Assembly (NCBI RefSeq): GCF_003062295.1
Contig: NZ_PYCN01000037.1
Location: 1 to 48,712 of the forward strand
Source of the DNA: Bradyrhizobium algeriense
Lineage (GTDB): Bacteria > Pseudomonadota > Alphaproteobacteria > Rhizobiales > Xanthobacteraceae
DNA length: 48,712 nt
Direction: 5' to 3'
Shown here: in pieces, positions 30,957-39,915 of the stretch
How the letters are laid out: every line of letters begins with the position of its first letter
How positions within the stretch are numbered: position 1 is the first letter of the stretch
The notes under the pieces: generated by a model
Told to the model about the DNA's origin: nothing
Database searches by the model: none
The model's input: the letters and a program-made list of their open reading frames with translations, nothing else
Program-made: the position numbers and the translations under genes

Positions 30957-32147
30957 TTACGCCCGCTTGTTCGCCCGCATCAAATCCGCAAACCGCTTGA
31001 ACAGATAGTGCGAGTCGCGCGGGCCCGGCGAGGCTTCCGGGTGGTACTGCACCGAAAATACCGGCTTGCCCTTGAGCTCGATGCCGCAATTGGAGCCGTC
31101 GAACAGCGAGATGTGGGTCTGCGTCGCGCCCTCTGGCAGGGTCGCCTGGTCCACGGCAAAGCCATGGTTCATGGAGGTGATCTCCACCTTGCCGGTGGTC
31201 TCGTCCTTCACCGGATGGTTGGCGCCGTGATGGCCCTGGTGCATCTTCATGGTCTTGGCGCCGACGGCCAAGCCCAGCATCTGGTGGCCGAGGCAGATGC
31301 CGAAGGTCGGCGTGCCCGATTGAATCACCTGCTGGATGACAGGCACCGCGTATTTGCCTGTCGCGGCCGGGTCGCCCGGGCCGTTCGAGAGGAACACGCC
31401 GTCCGGCTTCATCGCCAGAATGTCTTCGGCCGATGTCGTCGCCGGCACCACCGTGACCTTGCAGCCTTCACCGGCGAGCAGCCGCAGAATGTTGCGCTTG
31501 ATGCCGTAGTCGATCGCGACCACGTTGAACTCCGGCCCGTTCTGCCGGCCAAAACCCTTTTCCCAGACCCACGGCGTCTCGTCCCAGGTGAAACGCTGGG
31601 CGGAAGTGACCATCGGCACCAGGTCCATGCCTTCGAGGCCGGGCCATTCGCGGGCTTCTTCCTTCATCCCGTGCAGGTCGAACTCGCCATTTTTGGCGTG
31701 CGCGATGACCGCGTTCGGCATGCCCTTGGTGCGGATCAGCGCCGTCAGCGCGCGGGTGTCGATGCCGGAGAGGCCGATGATGCCGCGCGCGCGCAGCCAC
31801 TGGTCGAGATGTTTCGTGGCGCGGTAGTTCGAGGGATCGGTGATCGCCGTGCGCAGGATCACGCCGCGCGCGCCCGGCGTCGCCGCCATGTTCACCGTCT
31901 CGATGTCTTCATCGTTGGTGCCGACATTGCCGATATGCGGGAAGGTGAAGGTGATGAGCTGCCCGGCATAGGAGGGATCGGTGAGGATCTCCTCATAGCC
32001 GGTCATCGCGGTGTTGAAGCAGACCTCGCCGACGGCGTGGCCTTCCGCGCCGAGGCCAAAACCCTCCAGCACGGTACCGTCGGCAAGCACGAGGAGCGCG
32101 GTCGGTTTGTGGTCCGGCCAGGCTGAGGCGTTTTCAGATGTTGTCAT
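30957..32147 (-). CDS. carA: Carbamoyl-phosphate synthase, small (glutaminase) subunit
   Basis: The amidotransferase subunit hydrolyses glutamine and channels ammonia to CarB. The 396-residue product has an N-terminal CPSase-SN domain (ADGTVLEGFGLG, CFNTAMTGYEEILTDPSY). The class I glutaminase domain has triad Cys285 (FGICLGHQ), His369 and Glu371 (QYHPEAS). Length is usual. It is unlinked to carB (about 9 kb apart, same strand) and divergent from yqeY, which is a common rhizobial layout. It is monocistronic, with a repeat element downstream. Confidence 0.98.
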   Translation of the reverse strand: MTTSENASAWPDHKPTALLVLADGTVLEGFGLGAEGHAVGEVCFNTAMTGYEEILTDPSYAGQLITFTFPHIGNVGTNDEDIETVNMAATPGARGVILRTAITDPSNYRATKHLDQWLRARGIIGLSGIDTRALTALIRTKGMPNAVIAHAKNGEFDLHGMKEEAREWPGLEGMDLVPMVTSAQRFTWDETPWVWEKGFGRQNGPEFNVVAIDYGIKRNILRLLAGEGCKVTVVPATTSAEDILAMKPDGVFLSNGPGDPAATGKYAVPVIQQVIQSGTPTFGICLGHQMLGLAVGAKTMKMHQGHHGANHPVKDETTGKVEITSMNHGFAVDQATLPEGATQTHISLFDGSNCGIELKGKPVFSVQYHPEASPGPRDSHYLFKRFADLMRANKRA

Positions 32148-32453
32148 GAGCGCACTTCATAGTCGCAAGCGCCCCCGCCCGTCAAAGCCGGAAGACGTGG
32201 ATTCACATGCGTTTGCCGCATATTTGCCAGCCGGTTCCGCCGCGTCAGCGTTTTTTGGCCAAATCGGCCCGAATCGGGCGGCTCGGTTTAGTCAATTCCC
32301 GAGGCGGATGCCCCCAGTTTCCAGCCTCGCCCGCCCACACCTGCGGATCACCCCCGTGATGCCAGTGGCGTGGCGCGCGCAGTCCCTATATAGACGCGGA
32401 ATCTTCCGATAGACCAAGAGCCTTTCCGGCGGCGCCATTTTAGTGAGGCAACC
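32148..32453. other. Divergent promoter region of carA and yqeY
   Basis: 306 bp between divergent starts, with no gene, repeat or clear terminator seen. CCCTATATAG near 32388-32397 may serve as a -10 for yqeY. Confidence 0.45.
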
Positions 32454-32909
32454 ATGCTGCGCGACGACATCAACAACGCGGTCAAGGACGCGATGAAGGC
32501 CAAGGACGAGCGAAAGCTCTCCACGCTGCGCATGGTCAATTCGACCATCAAGAACGCTGATATCGCCGCGCGCGGGGAAGGCAAGCCGCCGCTAACAGAC
32601 GCCGATCTGCTTGGCGTGTTTCAGAAAATGATCAAGCAGCGCCAGGAATCGGTCGAGCTCTACGACAAGGGCGGCCGAGCCGAACTGGCCGCGCAGGAGC
32701 GCGAGGAAATCGCGATCATCTCGGCCTATCTGCCCAAGCAGATGTCGGAGGATGAGATGAAGGCGGCGATCACGGCCGCGATCGCCGAGACTGGCGCCGC
32801 CGGCATGAAGGACATGGGCAAGGTGATTGGCGTGCTGCGCGCAAAGTTCGCCGGCCAGATGGATTTCGGCAAGGCGAGCGGCATGGTGAAGGCGGCGCTG
32901 GCGGGGTGA
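32454..32909 (+). CDS. yqeY: GatB/YqeY domain-containing protein
   Basis: This 151-residue protein of the YqeY family is related to the tail domain of the GatB amidotransferase subunit. The helical N-half is LRDDINNAVKDAMKAKDERK and STLRMVNSTIKNADIAAR; the C-half is FAGQMDFGKASGMVKAALAG. A role in tRNA-dependent amidation is suggested by homology but unproven. The ATG has GTGAGGC upstream. In many rhizobia this gene sits between carA and dnaG; here the next gene is an unrelated exported protein on the opposite strand. Half of a CATCCGGGCTAC-type repeat follows the stop. Confidence 0.92.
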   Translation: MLRDDINNAVKDAMKAKDERKLSTLRMVNSTIKNADIAARGEGKPPLTDADLLGVFQKMIKQRQESVELYDKGGRAELAAQEREEIAIISAYLPKQMSEDEMKAAITAAIAETGAAGMKDMGKVIGVLRAKFAGQMDFGKASGMVKAALAG

Positions 32910-32946
32910 TCTCGCTTCATCCGGGCTACGGCGCTTCGCTACGCCG

Positions 32947-33684
32947 CTATCGGCTCGGTGAACGCGTGAAAGGCACGAAGCGCACGGGGGCGACGGCGCG
33001 CGTTGTCGTCTTGTCAGGGGCGATTTTCTCGACGACCGTGAGGTGCTGGGTGCCGTAATCGGCTCCCACCGGCATGACGAGCCGGCCACCCACTTTAAGC
33101 TGCTCGATCAGCGGCGGCGGCACCTGCCCGAGCGCGGCGGTCACCACCACGGCGTCAAACGGACCGCATTCGGGCCAGCCAGCAAAGCCGTCGCCAAGCC
33201 TGGCGCTCACATTGTCATACGCGAGGTCTTTGAGTGTTTTCGCAGCGGCCTCGGCCAACGCCGGGATAATCTCGATGGTGCAGACCTTTCGCGCCAGGCG
33301 CGCGAGGATGGCGGCCTGATAGCCCGAACCCGTACCGATTTCGAGCACGACATGATCGGGCGCAACCTCGGCCAACTCTGTCATCAAGGCCACGATGAAC
33401 GGCTGCGATATGGTCTGGCCGCGGCCGATCGGAACCGGCATGTCCGCGTATGCGATCGAGCAGGACCGATCGGGAATGAACAGATGGCGTTTCGTTTGCC
33501 CCATGGCCTCAAGGACCCGCTCCGAAAAACCCTGCTTTCCCGAAACAAGGGCGCGGGACCGGGCGTAGTTCTTGATGGTTTCGACCATGGCGGCGCGTTC
33601 GCGGACGCATTGTGCGTCCTCCTGAGCGGTCGCACCCCGCGCGGCGGCGACCATGGAAAGCACCAGCAGCAGCATGGTCTTCAT
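32947..33684 (-). CDS. Exported protein-L-isoaspartate O-methyltransferase-like protein
   Basis: This 245-residue protein has a clear signal peptide (KTMLLLVLSMVAAARGATAQ). A PCMT domain follows: SQPFIVALMTELAEV, motif I VLEIGTGSGYQAAILARL, DAVVVTAALGQVPPPLIEQL, and GGRLVMPVG. PCMT repairs isoaspartyl residues using SAM in the cytosol, so a signal peptide on this fold is unexpected; SAM is not known to be abundant in the periplasm. Substrate and site of action are open. An alternative cytosolic start would have to lie after residue 20, such as Met33. It is convergent with yqeY. Confidence 0.83.
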   Translation of the reverse strand: MKTMLLLVLSMVAAARGATAQEDAQCVRERAAMVETIKNYARSRALVSGKQGFSERVLEAMGQTKRHLFIPDRSCSIAYADMPVPIGRGQTISQPFIVALMTELAEVAPDHVVLEIGTGSGYQAAILARLARKVCTIEIIPALAEAAAKTLKDLAYDNVSARLGDGFAGWPECGPFDAVVVTAALGQVPPPLIEQLKVGGRLVMPVGADYGTQHLTVVEKIAPDKTTTRAVAPVRFVPFTRSPSR

Positions 33685-33976
33685 GATTGTGCGATCTCCC
33701 GTCGGTCCACGCTTCGCGTCGACCGCTTGAGCGCAACGAGAGGATTCGACCGATCAGCCGTCAAGCGAAACACGGCGTCCAGCGAATGACCGCAATGCGT
33801 TCAGGCGGTCCTCCAGCAGCCTTGATACCATGCCGGCACCTGGCCGGTAAGCTGACTTCTCCGCACACACCATCCATGACGCCGTATCAATGACGCCGTG
33901 GAACCGCAAGGTGCCGGCGCAATTATCAAGGCGTCGCACCACTGCATGACGACGCGCAACGAGAGCGGAGGAAGAT
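33685..33976. other. Gene-free stretch between divergent genes
   Basis: 292 bp. A minus-strand frame ending near 33754 has a protein-like tail (LLEDRLNALRSFAGRRVSL) but no ribosome site or known family. I treat the stretch as promoter DNA. Confidence 0.4.
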
Positions 33977-35515
33977 ATGGCCGATCAGCAAGCGCCTCCC
34001 GCCGGTCCCGACCTGTCAAAGGGCATAACCCCGTCCGAATTCGCCGGCGAGACCTTGCTCGGCCATGTCGGCGACGATGAAGTGTTGCTGGTGCGTTCGG
34101 GCTCGGAGATCTTCGCGATCGGCGCGCATTGCAGCCATTATCACGGGCCGCTCGCCGAGGGCCTTGTGACCGGCGAGGATATCCGCTGTCCCTGGCATCA
34201 CGCGTGTTTCGATCTGCGCACCGGCGAAGCCACCCGCGCGCCGGCGCTTAGTCCGATTGCGGTGTGGAAGGTCGACCAGCAAGACGGCCGCATCTTCGTT
34301 GGCGAAAAACGTGAACAGCCCAAGCCACGGGTCAAGCCGCGGGTGAAGGGCGCCACCGACGCGCCCGGCCGGATCGTGATCGTCGGCGGAGGCGCGGCGG
34401 GCTTTGCCGCAGCCGAGACGCTGCGGCGGCAGGATTATCGCGGCAGCATCGTGATGCTGAGCAACGAGGCTGCAGCGCCGGTTGACCGGCCGAACCTGTC
34501 AAAAGACTATCTCGCCGGCAGCGCGCCGGAGGACTGGCTGCCGCTGCGGCCGGATGATTTTTACGCCGACGCGAAGATCGATCTGCGGCTCAAGGCCGAG
34601 GTCACGTCAATCGACGTCAATGCACGCCATGTCGTCACATCAGGCGGCGAGACCATCCCCTACGACCGCTTGCTGCTGGCGACCGGCGCCGAGCCGGTGC
34701 GCCTGCCGATACCGGGTGCGGATCAGCCCCATGTGCACGTGCTGCGCTCGCTGGCCGATTCCCGCGCCATCATCGCATTGGCCGATGGCGCGCGGCGGGC
34801 GGTGGTGATCGGCGCGAGCTTTATCGGGCTGGAAGCCGCGGCGTCGTTACGCGCCAGAAATGTCGAGGTCCACGTCGTTGGCCTGGAGCAGCGGCCGATG
34901 GAGCGCGTGCTGGGGCCTGAGCTGGGCGACTTCGTCCGTGCGCTGCATGAAGTGCATGGCGTCAACTTTCATCTCGGCGACACCGTGACTGCGATCACCG
35001 GCAAACGCGCGATGCTTAAGAGCGGCACTGCGATCGAGGCCGATATCGTGGTGGTCGGCGTCGGCGTGCGCCCCCGCCTTGGATTGGCGGAGCAGGCGGG
35101 ACTGGCGATCGATCGGGGCGTCACCGTCAACGCCTATCTGGAAACCAGCGTCCCCGGCATCTACGCCGCGGGCGATATCGCGCGCTGGCCCGATCCGCAT
35201 TCCCTCGAGACCATTCGCGTCGAACATTGGGTGGTGGCCGAGCGCCAGGGCCAGACCGCTGCGCGAAACATGCTTGGGCAGCGCGAGCCATTCCACGCGG
35301 TGCCGTTCTTCTGGAGCCAGCACTACGATGTGCCGATCAATTATGTCGGCCACGCCGAGAAATGGGACGAGATCACCGTCGACGGCGACATCGCGGGCAG
35401 GGACTGCCTGCTGCAGTACAAGAGCCGTGGCCGGGTGCTCGCCGTCGCCTCGATCTATCGCGACGTCGCAAGTCTCGAGGCCGAGCTTGCGATGGAGAGA
35501 GCGCGGTCGCCTTGA
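33977..35515 (+). CDS. Rieske [2Fe-2S]–FAD/NAD(P)H oxidoreductase (AIFM3/ferredoxin-reductase-like)
   Basis: This two-domain reductase has 512 residues. The N-terminal Rieske domain binds [2Fe-2S] through Cys52/His54 (HCSHYHG) and Cys71/His74 (CPWHHAC). A pyridine-nucleotide-disulfide-type reductase domain follows, with the FAD fold RIVIVGGGAAGFAAAE near 122, the NAD(P) fold AVVIGASFIGLEAAASLR near 276, and GIYAAGDIARWPDP. The architecture is that of AIFL/AIFM3 and of self-contained ferredoxin reductases that pass electrons to a partner oxygenase. No oxygenase lies adjacent. The ATG has GGAGGAAG 6 nt upstream. A repeat element separates it from the acyl-CoA synthetase. Confidence 0.92.
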   Translation: MADQQAPPAGPDLSKGITPSEFAGETLLGHVGDDEVLLVRSGSEIFAIGAHCSHYHGPLAEGLVTGEDIRCPWHHACFDLRTGEATRAPALSPIAVWKVDQQDGRIFVGEKREQPKPRVKPRVKGATDAPGRIVIVGGGAAGFAAAETLRRQDYRGSIVMLSNEAAAPVDRPNLSKDYLAGSAPEDWLPLRPDDFYADAKIDLRLKAEVTSIDVNARHVVTSGGETIPYDRLLLATGAEPVRLPIPGADQPHVHVLRSLADSRAIIALADGARRAVVIGASFIGLEAAASLRARNVEVHVVGLEQRPMERVLGPELGDFVRALHEVHGVNFHLGDTVTAITGKRAMLKSGTAIEADIVVVGVGVRPRLGLAEQAGLAIDRGVTVNAYLETSVPGIYAAGDIARWPDPHSLETIRVEHWVVAERQGQTAARNMLGQREPFHAVPFFWSQHYDVPINYVGHAEKWDEITVDGDIAGRDCLLQYKSRGRVLAVASIYRDVASLEAELAMERARSP

Positions 35516-35540
35516 GTCAGGTGACAAAAACGCCTCTCCT

Positions 35541-35661
35541 CGTCATGCCCGGGCTTGTCCCGGGCATCCACGTCTTTAAACTCGCGGCAAGCAAACAAGA
35601 ACGTGGATGGCCGGGGCTTGCGACGCGAGGACGCGCTTCGCGCTTTTGCCCGGCCATGACG
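35541..35661. repeat. Palindromic intergenic repeat, CGTCATG-family copy 2
   Basis: Starts CGTCATGCCCGGGC and ends CCCGGCCATGACG. Contains GGGCATCCACGTCTTTA and GAACGTGGATGGCC as an inner inverted pair. Same family as 30777 and 42899. Confidence 0.85.
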
Positions 35662-35683
35662 AGGGACGGAAACAATAAACGCC

Positions 35684-37294
35684 ATGCTCACCGAAGCCTC
35701 AACCTACGACGAGCTCTACCGCAACTTCCGCTGGGACATTCCCGAGCGCTTCAATATGGCGACCGCGTGCTGCGACCGCTATGCGGATGGCACTGACCGT
35801 CTGGCGCTGATCTACGTCGATGAGGACGGCGCGACCACACGCACCTCGTTCGACGAGGTCGCAGAGGCCTCGCGCCGTTTTGCCAATGTGCTGAAGGCTG
35901 ACGGCCTGTCGCGCGGCGACCGCGTCGCGGTGTTCCTGTCGCAATCGCTGGAATTGCCGATCGCCCATCTCGCGGCATTTCGTTCAGGCATGATCTCGAT
36001 CCCGCTGTTTGCGCTGTTCGGCGAGGACGCGCTGGAATTCCGCCTGTCGAATTCCGAGGCCAAGGCGATCGTTACCGACCAGAGCGGCTGGGAGAAGCTC
36101 AAGAAAATCCGCGACCGTCTTCCGGCGCTCAACAATATCTACGTGATCGGCGATCGCGCGCCCGCCGGGACGAAACCGTTCTGGTCTTCCCTGAAGGCGG
36201 CATCGCCGGATTTTGCGACCGTCGACACCTCTCGCGATGATCCCGCCCTGATCATCTACACCTCGGGCACCACAGGAAATCCCAAGGGCGCGCTGCACGC
36301 CCATCGCGTGGTGCTCGGCCATCTGCCGAATGTCGAGATGTGCCACAACTTCCTGCCCCGCCCGGGCGACCTGATGTGGACGCCGGCCGACTGGGCCTGG
36401 ATCGGCGGGCTGATCAACGCCCTGCTGGCGTTCTGGTATCACGGCATTCCACTGGTCGGCCATCGCGCGCGCAAATTCGAGCCGCAGGCGGCGATGGCGA
36501 TGATGGCGGAACTTTCCATTCGCAACACCTTCCTGCCGCCGACCGCACTGAAACTGATGCGGCAGGCCGGCGTGAAAAATCCCGGCGTGAAGTTGCGCAG
36601 CATCTTCACCGGCGGCGAATCGCTCGGTGGCGAGCTGCTCGGGTGGGTGCGCGAAACCTTTGGCATCGATGCGCACGAAGTGTTCGGCCAGACCGAATGC
36701 AACCTCGTGATCGGCAGCAACTCGAACCTGTTTCCGCTTCGGCCCGGCTCGATGGGCAAGGCGACGCCGGGCTTCGACGTCCGCATCGTCAACGAAAAGG
36801 GCGAGGAATTGCCGCGCGGTGAGCGCGGCGTCATCGGCGTGCGCCAGCCGTGCCCGTGTACCATGATCGAATATTGGAAGAACCCGGAAGCGACCGCGAA
36901 GAAATATGCCGGCGAGTTTCTCCTGACCGGCGATCTCGGCGTGCAGGATGCGGACGGCTATTTCTGGTACGTCAGCCGCGAGGACGACGTCATCACGACC
37001 GCCGGCTATCGCGTTGGTCCCTCCGAGATCGAGCATACGCTGATGAAGCATCCGGCGGTGGCGATGTCGGCGGTGGTCGGCATTCCCGATCCGATCCGCA
37101 CCGAGTCGATCAAGGCGTGGATCGTGCTGCGTCCGGGCTTTGCGGCGAGCGACGAACTGGCGCGCGAGATTCAGGAGTTCGTCAAGGTGCAGCTCGCCGC
37201 CCACGAATACCCGCGCTTCGTGCAGTTCGCGGACGCGCTGCCGATGACAGCGACCGGCAAGGTGCTGCGGCGCGAATTGCGGGCGCTGGGGTAG
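35684..37294 (+). CDS. Acyl-CoA synthetase (AMP-dependent ligase family)
   Basis: This 536-residue ANL-superfamily enzyme activates a carboxylic acid to acyl-AMP and then acyl-CoA. It has the P-loop-like IYTSGTTGNPKGALHAH near 190-206, the A5 motif EVFGQTECNLVIGSN, the hinge YFWYVSREDDVITTAGYRVGP (split: FWYVSREDD, then ITTAGYRVGPSE), and the catalytic Lys of TATGKVLRREL near the C-terminus. The subfamily resembles medium-chain or acetyl-CoA-synthetase-like enzymes; the acid is unknown. The ATG at 35684 lies just downstream of a repeat, with GGACGGAAAC as a modest ribosome site. It is monocistronic and convergent with the hybrid kinase gene. Confidence 0.92.
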   Translation: MLTEASTYDELYRNFRWDIPERFNMATACCDRYADGTDRLALIYVDEDGATTRTSFDEVAEASRRFANVLKADGLSRGDRVAVFLSQSLELPIAHLAAFRSGMISIPLFALFGEDALEFRLSNSEAKAIVTDQSGWEKLKKIRDRLPALNNIYVIGDRAPAGTKPFWSSLKAASPDFATVDTSRDDPALIIYTSGTTGNPKGALHAHRVVLGHLPNVEMCHNFLPRPGDLMWTPADWAWIGGLINALLAFWYHGIPLVGHRARKFEPQAAMAMMAELSIRNTFLPPTALKLMRQAGVKNPGVKLRSIFTGGESLGGELLGWVRETFGIDAHEVFGQTECNLVIGSNSNLFPLRPGSMGKATPGFDVRIVNEKGEELPRGERGVIGVRQPCPCTMIEYWKNPEATAKKYAGEFLLTGDLGVQDADGYFWYVSREDDVITTAGYRVGPSEIEHTLMKHPAVAMSAVVGIPDPIRTESIKAWIVLRPGFAASDELAREIQEFVKVQLAAHEYPRFVQFADALPMTATGKVLRRELRALG

Positions 37295-37354
37295 GGGCAC
37301 CGCTTAGTGTCGTCGCAAACTCTCACCGTCGTCCCTGCGAACGCAGCTCGAATA

Positions 37355-39583
37355 TCAGCCCGCCTTCAGCACCGAACGCAGCGTCGACGCCAGATCGTGC
37401 CGGCGGTAGGGCTTGTTCAGGATCCGCACCTCGCGGCCGCCCCCGTTGAGCGCTTCGACGGGATGCTCGGTATGGCCTGATGTCAGCAGGATCTTTAAGT
37501 CTGGTCGCAGACGGGCGGCTTCCTTCGCAAGCTCGGTTCCGAACATGCCGCCGGGCATCACGACATCGGTGAACAGAAGGTGGATGTTCTCGGGGCCGCG
37601 CAATATATCGAGCGCTGCGGGCGCGTCGCGCGTCACGATGACGCGATAGCCGAGCGCCTTCAACTCGCCTTCGACATAGCCGCGCACAAAGTCGTCGTCC
37701 TCGACAACGAGAATGGTTTCGCTGCCGGCGGGCGTGGCTTGCTGACTAGCGGATGGCGCCGCGCTCGCCTGGGGCGTTCCGACACGGGGGAAGAACAGCC
37801 TGACGGCGGTGCCGTGCTCCGGTTCGGAGCGGATCTGCATCGACCCGCCGGATTGCTGGGCGAATCCGTAAACCATGCTCAGGCCGAGGCCGGTGCCTTT
37901 GCCGACTTCCTTGGTGGTGAAGAACGGCTCGAAGGCGCGGCCGGCAACCTCGGCCGTCATGCCGGTGCCGGTGTCGGTCACGGCGACCATGACATAATCG
38001 CCGGGCCGCGCCTCGCCGTTGACGTCCACATCAGACTCACCGAGCGAGGTATTTTGCACCTCGACCGTCAGCTTGCCGCCTGATGGCATGGCGTCGCGCG
38101 CGTTGAGCACCAGGTTGAGCAGCGCCGAGGCCAGTTGGCCGGGATCGACGCTGGCCTGCCACAGGTTTTGATCAAGCCGGAATTCGCACTCGATATGTTC
38201 GCCGAGCGTCCGGCGCAGCAATTGCTCCATGCCGACGATTTTCTGGCCGATGTCGATGTCTCTCGGCATCAATGGCTGCTTGCGTGCGAATGCGAGCAGG
38301 CTCCGCGTGAGGTCCGATCCGCGTTCGGCGGCGGTCGCGATGCTCTCGGCGATGTGGTGCAGTTCCTTGTGTGCCGCCAGCTTCTCGGCGAGGTGCTCCG
38401 CATTGCCGAGGATGACGGTCAACAGATTGTTGAAATCATGCGCAACGCCGCCGGTGAGCTGACCCATCGCCTCCATCTTCTGCGATTGGGTGAGTTTCTG
38501 GTTGAGTTCATCGATCGCGGCGCGCTGGCGCTCGAGCGACTCGGCGGTATCGTTGAGCAGGGTCATCAGCCCGCCGAGTTCGCCCCGCGGATGGGGCGGC
38601 GCAATCCGCGCGCCGAGATCGCCGAGTCCCAGTTTCGTCGCCATCGCAGCCAGGCGTCCGACCTGACGGCCGACGCTCACGGTGGCGAGAATCCATACGC
38701 CTGCGAACAGCAGCAGCGAGGCCACCGCGAGCATCGCCAGATCCTCGTACAGGCGGCGGTTGGCGGCGGCGACCAGACCGTCCTTGGATCGTCCGATCAT
38801 GATGTGAAGTCCGGCATCGCGCAGCGAAGGGGAGCGCGCAGCGGCCCAGACATGGGTTCGGCCGCCGTGCCCGGTCATTTCGTGGAACGGCTCGCGATTC
38901 GCTGAGGTCGCAAACCGGAACAGCTCTGAATTTGCGATCGATGCGCCGGCCGGCGCGGTCCAGTCCTTCCTTTCAGGCGCGGCCAGGACCGTGCCTTTCC
39001 TGTCAACGAGCAGAATCTCGCTGTCGTTCGACAGGCGCTTGCCGTGATCATCAGCGAATTTCTTCAGGTTGAACGAGGCGAGCAGAATGAATTTCAGCTC
39101 GCCGGATTCGGCGCGTACGGGATAGGCGATCTGCAGCACGGAGGTCCCCGTCAGCCGGCCGAATACGGGCTCGAGCGTGACGGCGCCGTGCGCAACCAGC
39201 GCCTGCCTGAAATATTCGCGGTCCCTGAGATCGAGAGTCCGGTTGGTTCGCAGCGAGTCGCAGAACAGGCTGCCGTCCGGATTGATGGTCAATATGCCGG
39301 TGTACCGCGGATATTCTTCGCGCACGGCGGAAAGGAAAGCCGAACAGGCCGCCTTGTCGCGTGTGTCGAGATCGCGGGCGCGGGCGAGGCCATAGTGAAG
39401 CTGGGCCGTGCCCTGAATTTTCTCGTCGAGATCGCCTGAAATATCGTTGGCGGTCGCCGACAGATTGGCCAGCGCGTCGTCGATCTCGCCCGTGCGATTC
39501 TGGACGAAGCGCAGTCCCACCAGGATGGCCGGCACCAGCATCGCGGCGATCACCAGTATCAATAGCCGGGTGCGCAGGCTCAT
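37355..39583 (-). CDS. Membrane hybrid sensor histidine kinase (Cache–HAMP–HisKA–HATPase–REC)
   Basis: This 742-residue inner-membrane kinase has TM1 at about 5-25 and a periplasmic double-Cache-like sensor at 26-280 (RDREYFRQALVAHG, TSVLQIAYPVR). TM2 lies at about 281-302 and HAMP at about 303-355. The HisKA phospho-acceptor is His382 in GGVAHDFNNLL. The HATPase has LNLVLNARDAM and an intact GKGTGLGLSMVYG. A C-terminal receiver has phospho-acceptor Asp673 (FTDVVMPGG). This is a common soluble-ligand-sensing layout in Bradyrhizobium. No cognate output gene is adjacent, so phosphotransfer to a distant histidine phosphotransferase or regulator is inferred. Confidence 0.93.
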   Translation of the reverse strand: MSLRTRLLILVIAAMLVPAILVGLRFVQNRTGEIDDALANLSATANDISGDLDEKIQGTAQLHYGLARARDLDTRDKAACSAFLSAVREEYPRYTGILTINPDGSLFCDSLRTNRTLDLRDREYFRQALVAHGAVTLEPVFGRLTGTSVLQIAYPVRAESGELKFILLASFNLKKFADDHGKRLSNDSEILLVDRKGTVLAAPERKDWTAPAGASIANSELFRFATSANREPFHEMTGHGGRTHVWAAARSPSLRDAGLHIMIGRSKDGLVAAANRRLYEDLAMLAVASLLLFAGVWILATVSVGRQVGRLAAMATKLGLGDLGARIAPPHPRGELGGLMTLLNDTAESLERQRAAIDELNQKLTQSQKMEAMGQLTGGVAHDFNNLLTVILGNAEHLAEKLAAHKELHHIAESIATAAERGSDLTRSLLAFARKQPLMPRDIDIGQKIVGMEQLLRRTLGEHIECEFRLDQNLWQASVDPGQLASALLNLVLNARDAMPSGGKLTVEVQNTSLGESDVDVNGEARPGDYVMVAVTDTGTGMTAEVAGRAFEPFFTTKEVGKGTGLGLSMVYGFAQQSGGSMQIRSEPEHGTAVRLFFPRVGTPQASAAPSASQQATPAGSETILVVEDDDFVRGYVEGELKALGYRVIVTRDAPAALDILRGPENIHLLFTDVVMPGGMFGTELAKEAARLRPDLKILLTSGHTEHPVEALNGGGREVRILNKPYRRHDLASTLRSVLKAG

Positions 39584-39730
39584 CGGTGCGTCGTTCCACG
39601 CTTCAATCAGCGAATCTCGTTGTAATACAGTGACGTTCGGAATCCGCCTGCGAGGCAGCCGTGTTCGAAATACCCGTGCTGGAATATCCCTTAGGCAGGC
39701 CTGAGTCCACTCGCGAAGAGCGGCCAGGGA

Positions 39731-39750
39731 GGACGACTACTAAGTCGTCC
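39731..39750. repeat. Perfect 8-bp hairpin in the gap after the hybrid kinase start
   Basis: GGACGACT pairs with AGTCGTCC across ACTA. It stands just before the 39764 repeat; it may be a separate palindrome or part of the element. Confidence 0.45.
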
Positions 39751-39763
39751 CGATGCCGAGTTC

Positions 39764-39848
39764 GTAGCCCGGATGGAGCGCAGCGAAATCCGGGAAAGTG
39801 CAAGCGGCGTGAGCGGTCCCGGATTGCGCTTCGCTCCATCCGGGCTAC
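39764..39848. repeat. 85-bp palindromic intergenic repeat (GTAGCCCGGATGGAGCG family)
   Basis: The left end GTAGCCCGGATGGAGCG mirrors the right end CGCTCCATCCGGGCTAC-type sequence. An inner pair is ATCCGGGA and TCCCGGAT. A half copy (CATCCGGGCTAC) follows yqeY near 32918. I know this form as a frequent Bradyrhizobium extragenic repeat. Confidence 0.82.
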
Positions 39849-39915
39849 GGACCTGCGGCGCCCAATAACGCGAGCCTATGAGTATGGGTCCGCGCTTTCG
39901 CAGGGACGACGATAG

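Noticed and set aside
30909..32126. 405-codon plus-strand frame opposite carA
   Set aside because: Low-complexity, charged composition typical of antisense frames in GC-rich genomes; carA on the other strand is certain.
33754..33942. 62-codon minus-strand frame with a protein-like tail
   Set aside because: No ribosome site, no recognised family, and it lies in the promoter gap of two divergent genes.
35984..37300. 438-codon minus-strand frame opposite the acyl-CoA synthetase
   Set aside because: Same reasoning: it is a shadow of a secure gene, with no domain.
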